Of a DNA stretch of 64,000 bases, positions 1 to 7,153 are shown piece by piece. Within the stretch, counting starts at the first letter, position 1; each line of letters starts with the position of its first letter. This DNA comes from Gelidibacter mesophilus DSM 14095 (GTDB taxonomy: Bacteria; Bacteroidota; Bacteroidia; Flavobacteriales; Flavobacteriaceae). Under the pieces are notes generated by a model. The model was not told the origin of the DNA and made no database searches. It saw nothing but the letters and a program-made list of their open reading frames with translations. The position numbers were made by a program, and so were the translations under genes. The DNA is taken from the NCBI RefSeq assembly GCF_000423005.1, contig NZ_AUHD01000001.1, positions 124,001 through 188,000 of the forward strand. The letters run 5' to 3'.

Positions 1-246
1 TATAAGTATTCTACTACGTTCTTCCAACGTAGTTTGAGACCAGCTCGGAAAAGCTGATTTTGCAGCGATATAGGCATTTTCAACATCTTCTTTGGAAGAG
101 TTTGGAATTTTACCGTAAACTACGCCATTACTAGGATTGTAATTGTCTATCCAATTGTCTTGAATTGGATGGATGTATACTCCGTTGATGTAGTTCCGAA
201 TTCCTGCGAAAGCAGGGATCTCCTTATGTATCTCTGTATTTACCAC
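1..246 (-). CDS. Aldehyde dehydrogenase, N-terminal fragment (probable 2-aminomuconate semialdehyde dehydrogenase)
   Basis: About 80 residues of the start of an NAD(P)-dependent aldehyde dehydrogenase; the rest lies beyond the left edge. Readable family landmarks are 'NYINGVY', 'DNYNPSNG', 'SSKEDVENA' and 'SWSQTTLEERSRIL'. It lies downstream of the RidA-type deaminase, kynurenine 3-monooxygenase and kynureninase genes, so oxidation of 2-aminomuconate semialdehyde is the likely role (inference). The start is odd: the frame is open from 261 downwards but has no ATG; a GTG at 246-244 is the only common start. The stretch before 'NYING' reads 'EIPAFAGI', which is a translated copy of the palindromic repeat at 196-223, so the original start seems overwritten. 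Family assignment is firm; the start and exact substrate are not. Confidence 0.8.
   Translation of the reverse strand, partial: MVNTEIHKEIPAFAGIRNYINGVYIHPIQDNWIDNYNPSNGVVYGKIPNSSKEDVENAYIAAKSAFPSWSQTTLEERSRILI
196..223. repeat. Short palindromic repeat (family A, small form)
   Basis: Inverted repeat with arms ATTCCTGC and GCAGGGAT around a GAAA loop, followed by TCTCC. It matches the 3' part of the longer copies at 724-760, 40324-40370 and 42841-42880. Here it falls inside the open frame at the start of the aldehyde dehydrogenase and is read as 'EIPAFAGI'. Confidence 0.75.
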
Positions 247-289
247 GAATTCACGAATATTTTAAGAGTGTTTCTGCTCCTGAAACCAA

Positions 290-308
290 ACAGGTTTTTA
301 AGACCTGT
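290..308. repeat. Short inverted repeat downstream of the RidA gene (family B)
   Basis: Arms ACAGGT and ACCTGT flank a TTTTAAG loop, 14 bases past the stop of the RidA-type gene on the minus strand. It resembles the AAGGTTTT/AAAACCTT palindrome at 804-822 and the perfect 16-bp palindrome at 5552-5584. It may act as a transcript end, but no clear T-run follows. Confidence 0.45.
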
Positions 309-321
309 GGGGTTTTCTGAT

Positions 322-777
322 TTACTGTTTTTTATATGCGACGACCTTAATTTCAACCACCAAATCGGGATGCGGTAATTGATGCACAGCCACAGTGGTT
401 CTGGTCGGTCCGGTTTCTTTATCAAAAAACTCGGCATAGGCTTTATTGTAGCCTGCAAAATCATTCATATTTACCAAGAACGATGTGACATCTACCACAT
501 CTTTAAGCGTGGCGCCTTCTTTCGCAAGGTTTTTTTCAATGTTTTTAATGACCTCACGGGTTTGAACTTCGGCGTTTAGATGTTTGGTGCCCATATTGTC
601 AATAATGTCAACGCCCGCAATGGTATTGTCAGCACGACGGGAACTGGTTCCGGAAACATATATAAAATCACCCGTACGTCTGGTCAGCGGATAGGCACCT
701 CTTGGTTTTACATTTGTAGCTACACCTGCCTGTCCGGTAGGCAGGGAAGCAGGAATCTCATTGTGATCTATACTCAT
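322..777 (-). CDS. RidA/YjgF family deaminase (probable 2-aminomuconate deaminase)
   Basis: A 151-residue RidA-fold protein. Family features seen are '[12 protein letters not shown]', '[12 protein letters not shown]', '[11 protein letters not shown]' and a C-terminal '[21 protein letters not shown]' type core with the conserved Arg. The kynurenine context (kynU, kmo, aldehyde dehydrogenase) points to a 2-aminomuconate or enamine deaminase (inference). The oddity is at the N terminus: residues 7-18, '[12 protein letters not shown]', are encoded exactly by a palindromic repeat at 724-759, between 'MSIDHN' and '[12 protein letters not shown]', which would read smoothly if joined. The insert keeps frame, so the protein probably still folds with an extra N-terminal loop. 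The gene follows kmo on the same strand with a 116-base gap holding repeats. Confidence 0.85.
   Translation of the reverse strand: MSIDHNEIPASLPTGQAGVATNVKPRGAYPLTRRTGDFIYVSGTSSRRADNTIAGVDIIDNMGTKHLNAEVQTREVIKNIEKNLAKEGATLKDVVDVTSFLVNMNDFAGYNKAYAEFFDKETGPTRTTVAVHQLPHPDLVVEIKVVAYKKQ
724..760 (+). repeat. Palindromic repeat (family A, long form) inside the RidA gene
   Basis: Contains the imperfect palindrome CCTGCCTGTC..GGTAGGCAGG followed by GAAGCAGGAATCTCA. The same layout occurs at 40324-40370 and, reversed, at 42841-42880. This copy is in frame within the minus-strand coding sequence at 322-777. Confidence 0.85.
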
Positions 778-803
778 TATTTATTTTTTTATTTTGAACC
801 TAC

Positions 804-822
804 AAGGTTTTGAAAAAACCTT
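804..822. repeat. Inverted repeat in the kmo-RidA gap (family B)
   Basis: Perfect arms AAGGTTTT (804-811) and AAAACCTT (815-822). Same arm sequence as the palindrome at 5552-5584. Lies between kmo and the RidA gene. Confidence 0.5.
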
Positions 823-856
823 CCGTTTTTGTCCGGTTTTTCTCGGAACGAATCCA

Positions 857-885
857 CCTTCCCTTGAAAAAAAGGAAGGAATTTT
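857..885 (-). terminator. Possible hairpin after kmo
   Basis: Arms CCTTCCCTT and AAGGAAGG (one bulged base) a few bases past the stop of the minus-strand kmo gene. Could end or attenuate the kmo transcript; the weak T-run leaves this uncertain. Confidence 0.35.
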
Positions 886-893
886 TTATTTTA

Positions 894-2297
894 TTAATGC
901 TTAAAATTTTTCGTCACACGGTCATTATCTAAAATTTCGTCTGTAGCAGCTTTTATTTTTATTAAATTGTTCTTTAAATCGTCATTAAGATCGAGTTCTT
1001 TGTCTGCCAACATATTCAAGATTGCTTTGTCCTGCGCACGACCTCTTACCATGGCTTCATGATAACTAATGTCTTCATTAAACGTAACCAATGAATATTT
1101 TGAGGAATAATCGTTGGGAAAGTTCTTTTCCAATGCCATTTCCAAGTTACGCTTTTCTCTAAAAATAATGTTGTTGACATGGCCTTTCATTTCATGGAAG
1201 TTATCGATTGCTAAATCTGCAATGGCATCCGTATCTTTTTTTCGTTTCTTTGCATATGTTTTGAATATGGACTCCCAGTCGTGATGGCCTTCATTCAATA
1301 CTTCATCAAATATGGATACATCTTCAAAAGAGGCGTTCATTCCCTGTCCGTAAAATGGCACAATGGCGTGTGCGGCATCGCCCATTAAAAGCGTATTTCC
1401 TTTATAATGCCAAGGGGAACATTTTACGGTTCCTAAAGGAGACGTTGGATTGGTGAAGAAGTCTTCAATGAGATTTGGCATCAGTTCCAGAGCGTCTTTA
1501 AAATATTTTTGAAAGAATTCGATGACTTTTACTTCTGTAGTTAAATTCCCAAAATTGTATTCGCCATCTTCATAGCTTAAAAATAAGGTTACCGTAAAAC
1601 TGCCATCTAAATTAGGTAAGGCAATCAGCATAAAGCTATCACGTCCCCAAATATGTAAGGCGTTTTTAAAGGTTTTGTATCCACCATCTTCCGTTGGTAA
1701 AAAGCTTAATTCTTTATAGCCGTGTGACAACCAATCTTGCGAAAAGCTGAATAGAAATTTTTTTCCTAAAAAATAACTTTTTCGCAATGCTGAGCCAGCG
1801 CCATCTGTGGCTATTATAATATCAGCATCTTCTACAAACTCAGCATCAGTTTCATGATCTTTAAATAGGGCTGTTGTTTTTTCAAAGTCGACGGATTTAC
1901 ATTTTTTGTTGAAATAAATTTTGACATTGTCATGCTGTTCCGCTTCGTCCAACAACAGGCCGTTTAAAAGACCGCGTGAAATGGAATTGATATACTCATG
2001 TTCCCGTCCACTGTAAGGCGCCATAACGGTATTGCCCTCCATATCGTGCAACATGCGACCATTCATCGGGATGCACAGCTCTTTGACTTTGTTCTCAATG
2101 CCCACCAGTTTCATCGCTTTGATGCCTCTGTCAGAAAGTGCCAAATTGATGGAACGCCCTACACTGACGTTCGCTTTTCTTAAATCTGGGCGCATTTCGT
2201 AAAGCGAGACATTATAACCACGTTGTCCTAAGCGTAAAGCGAGTAAGCTTCCGCAAAGTCCGGCGCCGATGATGAGTATGTTTTGTTTTTGATTCAT
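894..2297 (-). CDS. kmo: Kynurenine 3-monooxygenase
   Basis: FAD-dependent hydroxylase that converts L-kynurenine to 3-hydroxykynurenine with NADPH and O2. The Rossmann FAD motif GAGLCG is at residues 11-16, and the second FAD motif starting 'GDAAHAIVPFYGQGMN' at about 306-321; 'SINLALSDRG' and 'TDGAGSALR' are also typical of the family. Length of 467 residues fits bacterial KMO. I place the start at the ATG at 2297; an in-frame GTG at 2309 would add four residues. It lies 64 bases downstream of kynU and before the RidA and aldehyde dehydrogenase genes, consistent with one kynurenine-degradation operon. Confidence 0.95.
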   Translation of the reverse strand: MNQKQNILIIGAGLCGSLLALRLGQRGYNVSLYEMRPDLRKANVSVGRSINLALSDRGIKAMKLVGIENKVKELCIPMNGRMLHDMEGNTVMAPYSGREHEYINSISRGLLNGLLLDEAEQHDNVKIYFNKKCKSVDFEKTTALFKDHETDAEFVEDADIIIATDGAGSALRKSYFLGKKFLFSFSQDWLSHGYKELSFLPTEDGGYKTFKNALHIWGRDSFMLIALPNLDGSFTVTLFLSYEDGEYNFGNLTTEVKVIEFFQKYFKDALELMPNLIEDFFTNPTSPLGTVKCSPWHYKGNTLLMGDAAHAIVPFYGQGMNASFEDVSIFDEVLNEGHHDWESIFKTYAKKRKKDTDAIADLAIDNFHEMKGHVNNIIFREKRNLEMALEKNFPNDYSSKYSLVTFNEDISYHEAMVRGRAQDKAILNMLADKELDLNDDLKNNLIKIKAATDEILDNDRVTKNFKH

Positions 2298-2361
2298 GCT
2301 ATCTTCCACGAATACGGGAATCTTATTATTTAAAGTTACAAGGTTTTAGAAAGCTTGCAGG

Positions 2362-3630
2362 TTAGGTTAATATCTTTTTTAACTTCTCCACCAATTCATA
2401 AACATCCCGATAGGAATTGTATAATGGAATGGGGGCACAGCGTATAACATCTGGTTCACGCCAATCAGTGATAACACCATCTTCTGTTAATTTATAGTGT
2501 AGTTTTTTATCGGCATTTTTTACTTGGATGGAGAGTTGACATCCACGTTCAGCAGGATTTGAAGGCGTGATTATTTTAATATCCTTATTGTTCAGTGCGT
2601 TGATCAAAAACTCAAAATAGCCTGTGAGATGTTTTGATTTTTTGGTCAACTTTTCCATGCCTACTTCTGCAAAAATATCCAATGAAGCTCTGATGGCTGC
2701 CATTGATAAAATGGATGGGTTACTCAGTTGCCAACCTTCTGCACCCGGAAGTTGGTCAAATTCATCACGCATTTTAAAACGTGTTTCTTTGTTATGGCTC
2801 CACCAACCGGCAAACCGATTGAGATCTTTGTTGTGCGCATGTCGTTCATGTACAAAACACCCCCCTAAACTTCCTGGTCCGGAATTCAAATATTTATAGG
2901 TACACCAAACCGCAAAATCAGCACCTGAATCATGTAGGTTCAATGCCACGTTCCCAGCACCATGGGCACAGTCAAACCCCACCATGCAGCCGTGTTTATG
3001 ACCAAGTTGGGTAATGCGTTTCAAATCAAAAAACTGGCCTGTATAATAGTTCACGCCTCCTATCATCACTAGGGAAATCTCATCTCCATGGGTTTTTAAA
3101 ATAGTTTCTAAATCGTCATAATTGGCCAATTCCTCACCTTTTTTAGACTTCCAAAGGATCAATCCGGTGATGGGATCGACACCATGATGGCGCAATTGCG
3201 ATTCCACCGCATACTTGTCTGATGGAAAGGCATCGGCTTCAATTAGGATCTTATAGCGCTTTGGAGTCGGTTTATAAAAAGAGACCATCATCAAATGAAG
3301 ATTGGCGGTCAGCGTATTCATGACTACCACCTCAATAGGTTTGGCGCCTACCACCTTTGCCATGTTATCGGTTAGGAATTCGTGGTAATGTAACCAAGGA
3401 TGTTTAGCATCTGTATGGCCTTCAACGCCCAAATTAGCCCAGTCTTCAAGCTCCTCATTGATATAATCTTTTGTTGATTTCGGTTGAAGTCCGAGTGAAT
3501 TCCCTGTCATATAGATCAAGTCGTTCCCGTGCTTGTCTTTTGGGATATGAAATTTAGTTCTATAAGATGCCAAAGCATCCTTCTGATCTTGTTGTTCAGC
3601 GTATTCTAATCCTAATTGATAGTTTGACAA
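2362..3630 (-). CDS. kynU: Kynureninase
   Basis: PLP enzyme that cleaves kynurenine or 3-hydroxykynurenine to (3-hydroxy)anthranilate and alanine. The PLP lysine is K246 in 'WCTYKYLNSGPG', with the cofactor aspartate in 'GFDCAHGAGN' (D220) and 'YMTGNSLGLQP' near the N terminus. Length of 422 residues is normal. The start must be the TTG at 3630: the frame has a stop (TAA) just upstream and the next Met is at residue 41. A TAnnTTTG promoter box lies 25 bases upstream. First gene of the kynurenine group visible here. Confidence 0.95.
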   Translation of the reverse strand: MSNYQLGLEYAEQQDQKDALASYRTKFHIPKDKHGNDLIYMTGNSLGLQPKSTKDYINEELEDWANLGVEGHTDAKHPWLHYHEFLTDNMAKVVGAKPIEVVVMNTLTANLHLMMVSFYKPTPKRYKILIEADAFPSDKYAVESQLRHHGVDPITGLILWKSKKGEELANYDDLETILKTHGDEISLVMIGGVNYYTGQFFDLKRITQLGHKHGCMVGFDCAHGAGNVALNLHDSGADFAVWCTYKYLNSGPGSLGGCFVHERHAHNKDLNRFAGWWSHNKETRFKMRDEFDQLPGAEGWQLSNPSILSMAAIRASLDIFAEVGMEKLTKKSKHLTGYFEFLINALNNKDIKIITPSNPAERGCQLSIQVKNADKKLHYKLTEDGVITDWREPDVIRCAPIPLYNSYRDVYELVEKLKKILT

Positions 3631-3654
3631 GGTGAATTAATTTTCGGTTTCACA

Positions 3655-3662
3655 CAAAAATA
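3655..3662 (-). promoter_or_regulatory. Bacteroidota -7 box upstream of kynU
   Basis: On the minus strand this reads TATTTTTG, matching TAnnTTTG, 25 bases before the kynU TTG start. No clear -33 TTTG at the expected distance. Confidence 0.4.
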
Positions 3663-3869
3663 GGAATTATAAGTTTAGAATGAATGACAGAAAAGTGAGT
3701 TTAAAAATTTAAAATGAAAAATTTAACGTATCAAGGATAGGGTCCAATTTCAAATTTTGGCTATTGAAAAAGACTAAGGGAGTCTTAATTTTCAATTAAA
3801 AATAGGGGAAAGATTAAATCAGAATTTTCAATGGCACCAAACGAACTTCTAAATTTAATTTCACAAAAA

Positions 3870-3902
3870 AAGAGCTTCAACTTTTAAAGTGGAAGCTCTT
3901 TG
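3870..3902 (-). terminator. Rho-independent terminator of the lipoprotein gene at 4010-4675
   Basis: Stem AAAGAGCTTC / GAAGCTCTTT with the loop between, followed on the minus strand by a run of seven T. About 110 bases past the stop codon. Confidence 0.7.
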
Positions 3903-4009
3903 AATATATAGGGACGCCTACTGCGGAATACTTTTTTGATATAATATATACGTGTCCTAACCCTAGTTTGGATTATGGGAGATTGTTTCTATATTGATTT
4001 TTCAAAGTC

Positions 4010-4675
4010 TCACTTCGTAACTTTTACATTGGAAAAATGGAGTTTCCAATTCTCGTTTGGTCTGTTGTGAGTCTTGGCAATTTTTATTCCATCGAAATCC
4101 GCATAGTCTTCCCATGTGGTCATCATGCTAGGTTCTTTTGAATTTCCTTTTCTATACACCCATTCTTGGATGATATAATCATTGTCATAAAAAAGATCAT
4201 AGGCATCTCCGGGCGTATAACCGCCTTCGTTGGGATAGGTAATTGTGATTTTGTTCATTTGTTTTTTGCTGATAGGAGCTTCAGAGAGCGATTCTTCAGA
4301 AAGGCTGGCTGAGGTATCCCAAACCAATTGAAATGGCGCCAAAAGCCAGTACTTATCGTTGATAAATGCCTTATCTGCATTCATAGAGATGCTATCCACC
4401 AATTTGCGATTGTAGGCGACGGTGTCTTGTCCTGAAATCATGATCACATCTTCAGTTTTTGGATGCCAGGTCCAAGACCTTTCAAAATGCGTTGTATCCT
4501 TATCTACGTTGAACGTGAATTGGATCTCGGATACATTTTTCCAGTTTTCAAAACCATTGGCGTTTGAAATTTTTTCCGCAGCGGACCATTCGTTTTCGAT
4601 GGCTTTGGAGGCTTCCTTCTGTTTGCAGGAAGTAAAGAGTGTCACGATTAGGACTAAAATTAGTGAATTTTTCAT
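4010..4675 (-). CDS. Conserved flavobacterial lipoprotein of unknown function
   Basis: A 221-residue protein with a lipoprotein signal peptide (hydrophobic stretch, then lipobox 'LFTSC', Cys 17), so probably anchored in an outer-facing membrane. The mature part has alternating beta-type segments such as 'IQFTFNVDKDTTHFERSWTWHPK' style strands and ends 'NWKLHFSNVKVTK', typical of a small beta-rich periplasmic fold, but I recognise no named domain. It stands alone, divergent from the methyltransferase at 4746 and with its own terminator. No function is claimed. Confidence 0.8.
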   Translation of the reverse strand: MKNSLILVLIVTLFTSCKQKEASKAIENEWSAAEKISNANGFENWKNVSEIQFTFNVDKDTTHFERSWTWHPKTEDVIMISGQDTVAYNRKLVDSISMNADKAFINDKYWLLAPFQLVWDTSASLSEESLSEAPISKKQMNKITITYPNEGGYTPGDAYDLFYDNDYIIQEWVYRKGNSKEPSMMTTWEDYADFDGIKIAKTHNRPNENWKLHFSNVKVTK

Positions 4676-4745
4676 CTTTAATATTTTTAGTAAAGATAAG
4701 GAAGAATGCTCTAGAAGTTTTAATTTTAGAATCTAATCAGATATT

Positions 4746-5549
4746 ATGGAGTCTAATGAGAGCTATTTCAAAATAAATAAAGCGACATGGAATAACAAGG
4801 TTAAAGTACATGCCGCGAGTGAAATGTATGATCTTGACGCTTTCAAAAATGGAAAATCATCACTAATGGCTTATGAATTAGAGGCACTAGGGAATGTGGA
4901 AGGAAAAAGTCTTTTGCATTTACAATGTCATTTTGGTCAGGATACTTTGAGCTGGAGTAGAATGGGAGCAAAGTGTGTGGGCGTTGATATTAGTGATGAA
5001 GGGATAACCTTGGCCCAGCAATTGAATAAAGAATTACAACTAGATGCTAACTTTATATGTTGCAATGTGCTCGACACCTCTAAATTGATTGCTGATACTT
5101 TTGATATCGTCTTTACGAGCTATGGTGTGATAGGATGGTTGCCTGATTTAGAGCCTTGGGGACAAATGATTGCAGAACGCCTAAAAAAAGGAGGCACATT
5201 TTTTATGTCTGAATTTCATCCCATGGTTTGGATGTTTGATTATTTGGAAGGGAACCCCACCTTAAAATATGGGTATATGCAGGATGAGGCCATTTATGAA
5301 GAATACGAAGGCACTTATGCCAATACCAATTCAAAAATGGTCAGTAAGGAATATGGTTGGAATCATGGATTGGGCGAAGTAGTCTCTGCATTGTCTGAAG
5401 CGGGATTACATATCGACTATCTACAGGAACATGATGAGAGCCCCTATAATATATTGCCGGATTTAGTGAAAACACATTCTGGAATGTATGTGACTCAGGA
5501 TAAGCTTTATCCTTTAATTTTTACATTGAAAGCGACTAAGATTAATTAA
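4746..5549 (+). CDS. Class I SAM-dependent methyltransferase
   Basis: A 267-residue Rossmann-fold methyltransferase. Motif I is 'LLHLQCHFGQDTLSWSRMG' (about residues 55-74), followed by the acidic loop 'VGVDISDEGI' and motif 'FDIVFTSYGVIGWL'. The N-terminal 'FKINKATWNNKVKVHA' is seen in a group of small-molecule methyltransferases of Bacteroidota. The substrate cannot be read from the sequence. Single gene, divergent from the lipoprotein gene at 4010 and convergent with msrA, from which it is separated by a strong palindrome. Confidence 0.85.
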   Translation: MESNESYFKINKATWNNKVKVHAASEMYDLDAFKNGKSSLMAYELEALGNVEGKSLLHLQCHFGQDTLSWSRMGAKCVGVDISDEGITLAQQLNKELQLDANFICCNVLDTSKLIADTFDIVFTSYGVIGWLPDLEPWGQMIAERLKKGGTFFMSEFHPMVWMFDYLEGNPTLKYGYMQDEAIYEEYEGTYANTNSKMVSKEYGWNHGLGEVVSALSEAGLHIDYLQEHDESPYNILPDLVKTHSGMYVTQDKLYPLIFTLKATKIN

Positions 5550-5551
5550 AA

Positions 5552-5584
5552 AGACCTTTCAGGTTTTCAAAACCTGAAAGGTCT
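5552..5584. terminator. Perfect 16-bp palindrome between convergent genes
   Basis: Arms AGACCTTTCAGGTTTT (5552-5567) and AAAACCTGAAAGGTCT (5569-5584) with a one-base centre. It lies between the stops of the methyltransferase and msrA and can end transcription from both sides. Its arms match the family B repeats at 290-308 and 804-822. Confidence 0.7.
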
Positions 5585-5593
5585 GTCAGCTGA

Positions 5594-6244
5594 TTATTTT
5601 TTAATTAACTCTGGAAATTTTGCTTTAAAGCGTTCATATCTTGGGATGGATACATTTTGGATATATGGATTTTGTGGGTTCTTTTTCTCATAATCCTGAT
5701 GGTAACCTTCAGCGATCCAAAATTTTTGGAATGGATAGACCTCAGCGGCAATTGTTGCATTCAGTTTTTTTGCCAACGCCGACTTCTTTGCTTCTATAAT
5801 TTTTTTCTGAGCATCGTTCTGATAAAATATGATAGAACGGTACTGTGATCCTCGATCGCCGCCTTGACCATTGATCTGGGTTGGGTTTTGGGAGCCAAAA
5901 TAAACATCTACTAAGGTAGCGAAACTCACAACATTAGGATCATAGCTCACTTCTACGGCTTCTGCATGTCCTGTTTTACCAGTATTGCTTGATTCGTAAG
6001 TTGGATTTTTGGTATGGCCACCTGCATAACCACTTACCACTTCATCCACGCCTATAACATGCTCATAAATATTTTCCACACACCAAAAGCAACCACTGGC
6101 AAAATAGGCTTTTGCTTTTCCATCGCTAATAGGGACTTCAATAGGCTCAGCCATGCTAACCGCGTTCTGCTTAGGGTTGGTTTGCGCTTTGTTCTGACAA
6201 CTGAACAAAACTATGAAGGATAATGATAAGAGAAGTGATTTCAT
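5594..6244 (-). CDS. msrA: Peptide methionine (S)-S-oxide reductase, lipoprotein form
   Basis: Repairs methionine-S-sulfoxide in proteins. The active-site motif GCFWC is at residues 51-55 (nucleophile C52), with 'YEHVIGVDEVVSGYAGG', 'YFGSQNPTQINGQGGDRGSQYRS' style family blocks and 'AEGYHQDYEKKNP' near the end. A lipobox 'VLFSC' (C16) replaces a plain cytoplasmic start, so the enzyme is probably anchored outside the cytoplasm and repairs envelope proteins. No clear C-terminal resolving Cys is seen after the core; C55 may take that part. Single gene, convergent with the methyltransferase. Confidence 0.93.
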   Translation of the reverse strand: MKSLLLSLSFIVLFSCQNKAQTNPKQNAVSMAEPIEVPISDGKAKAYFASGCFWCVENIYEHVIGVDEVVSGYAGGHTKNPTYESSNTGKTGHAEAVEVSYDPNVVSFATLVDVYFGSQNPTQINGQGGDRGSQYRSIIFYQNDAQKKIIEAKKSALAKKLNATIAAEVYPFQKFWIAEGYHQDYEKKNPQNPYIQNVSIPRYERFKAKFPELIKK

Positions 6245-6320
6245 AAATTTGATTTTTTTAAGTAGTCGTCCGTTACAATAAAACCTTAAGATATAAAATA
6301 AGAAAGTTGTGTTAAAATAA

Positions 6321-6348
6321 AGAGCCTTTACATTTTTGTAAAGGCTCT
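6321..6348 (-). terminator. Terminator after the zinc-ribbon-like gene
   Basis: Stem AGAGCCTTTAC / GTAAAGGCTCT just past the stop of the minus-strand gene at 6369-7151, followed by AT-rich sequence on that strand. Confidence 0.65.
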
Positions 6349-6368
6349 TAAGTGTATGTAATAGATGT

Positions 6369-7151
6369 TTAGCTGAGTTTACTAAACATTTTGGTCATTT
6401 TTTCTTTTTGTTCTTCGGCTAATTGTGCATCAACCAAAATACGTCCACTGTGCTCATCTGTAATAACTTTTTTACGAGATGCAATCTCAACTTGCACTTG
6501 TGGTGGGATGGTAAAGAAAGATCCACCAGAAGCACCTCTTTCAATGGCTACTACCGCCAATCCGTTTTTTACATTCGTTCTAATTCTATGGTAAGCATTT
6601 ACCAAACGTTGATCAATTGATTCTTGGTATTCTTGGGATTTTTTGATCAATGCTGTTTCTTCTTTTTCTGTTTCCGCCAAAATAGCGTTTAATTCACTTT
6701 TCTTATGCTTTAAATGCGCTTGACGGTCTTTTAAACGGTCTTTGGTTTCAGAAATAACTTCCTTTTTCTGCTCAATTTGAGCTTTAAATTCTTTTATGTG
6801 TTTTTCGGCAAGTTCAATCTCCAGTTCTTGGAATTCCACTTCTTTGGTGATCGAATTGAATTCTCTGTTATTTCTAACATTTTTTTGCTGTTCAGCATAT
6901 TTCTTGATCAAAGTTTTCGCTTCTTCAATCAGGTTCTTTTTTGATTTGATGTCGTCATCAACCAGTGTCAAACCCCCGTTTAATTTTTCAAGTCTAGTAT
7001 TAAGTCCTTCAACTTCATCTTCTAAATCTCTTACTTCTAAAGGAAGTTCACCTCTAATATTTCTGATTTCGTCAACTCTTGAATCAATGAGTTGTAAGTC
7101 ATACAATGCTCTTAATCGGTCTTCAACAGAAAGTTCAGCTTTTTTTGCCAT
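6369..7151 (-). CDS. CdsZ/DUF164-type coiled-coil protein lacking its zinc-ribbon cysteines
   Basis: A 260-residue protein, long coiled coil at about residues 35-180, ending in a zinc-ribbon-type region 'GASGGSFFTIPPQVQ' ... 'DEHSGRILV' (206-240). In the family (C4-type zinc ribbon, COG1579) the ribbon carries two CxxC pairs; here the matching positions are S208/S211 and D232/S235, and the whole protein has no cysteine. The fold may be kept without metal. It starts two bases after the stop of the Nif3/DUF34 gene, a common pairing in bacteria, so the two are probably co-transcribed. Exact role unknown; a nucleic acid or ribosome-related function is often suggested for the family. Confidence 0.85.
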   Translation of the reverse strand: MAKKAELSVEDRLRALYDLQLIDSRVDEIRNIRGELPLEVRDLEDEVEGLNTRLEKLNGGLTLVDDDIKSKKNLIEEAKTLIKKYAEQQKNVRNNREFNSITKEVEFQELEIELAEKHIKEFKAQIEQKKEVISETKDRLKDRQAHLKHKKSELNAILAETEKEETALIKKSQEYQESIDQRLVNAYHRIRTNVKNGLAVVAIERGASGGSFFTIPPQVQVEIASRKKVITDEHSGRILVDAQLAEEQKEKMTKMFSKLS

Positions 7152-7153
7152 AA

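Larger units (their letters stand above)
3631..4009. other. Intergenic region between kynU and a lipoprotein gene
   Basis: 379 bases without a convincing gene. It holds the kynU promoter box (3655-3662) and the hairpin terminator of the upstream-lying minus-strand lipoprotein gene (3870-3902). The remainder is AT-rich and shows no recognisable RNA gene or repeat. Confidence 0.6.
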
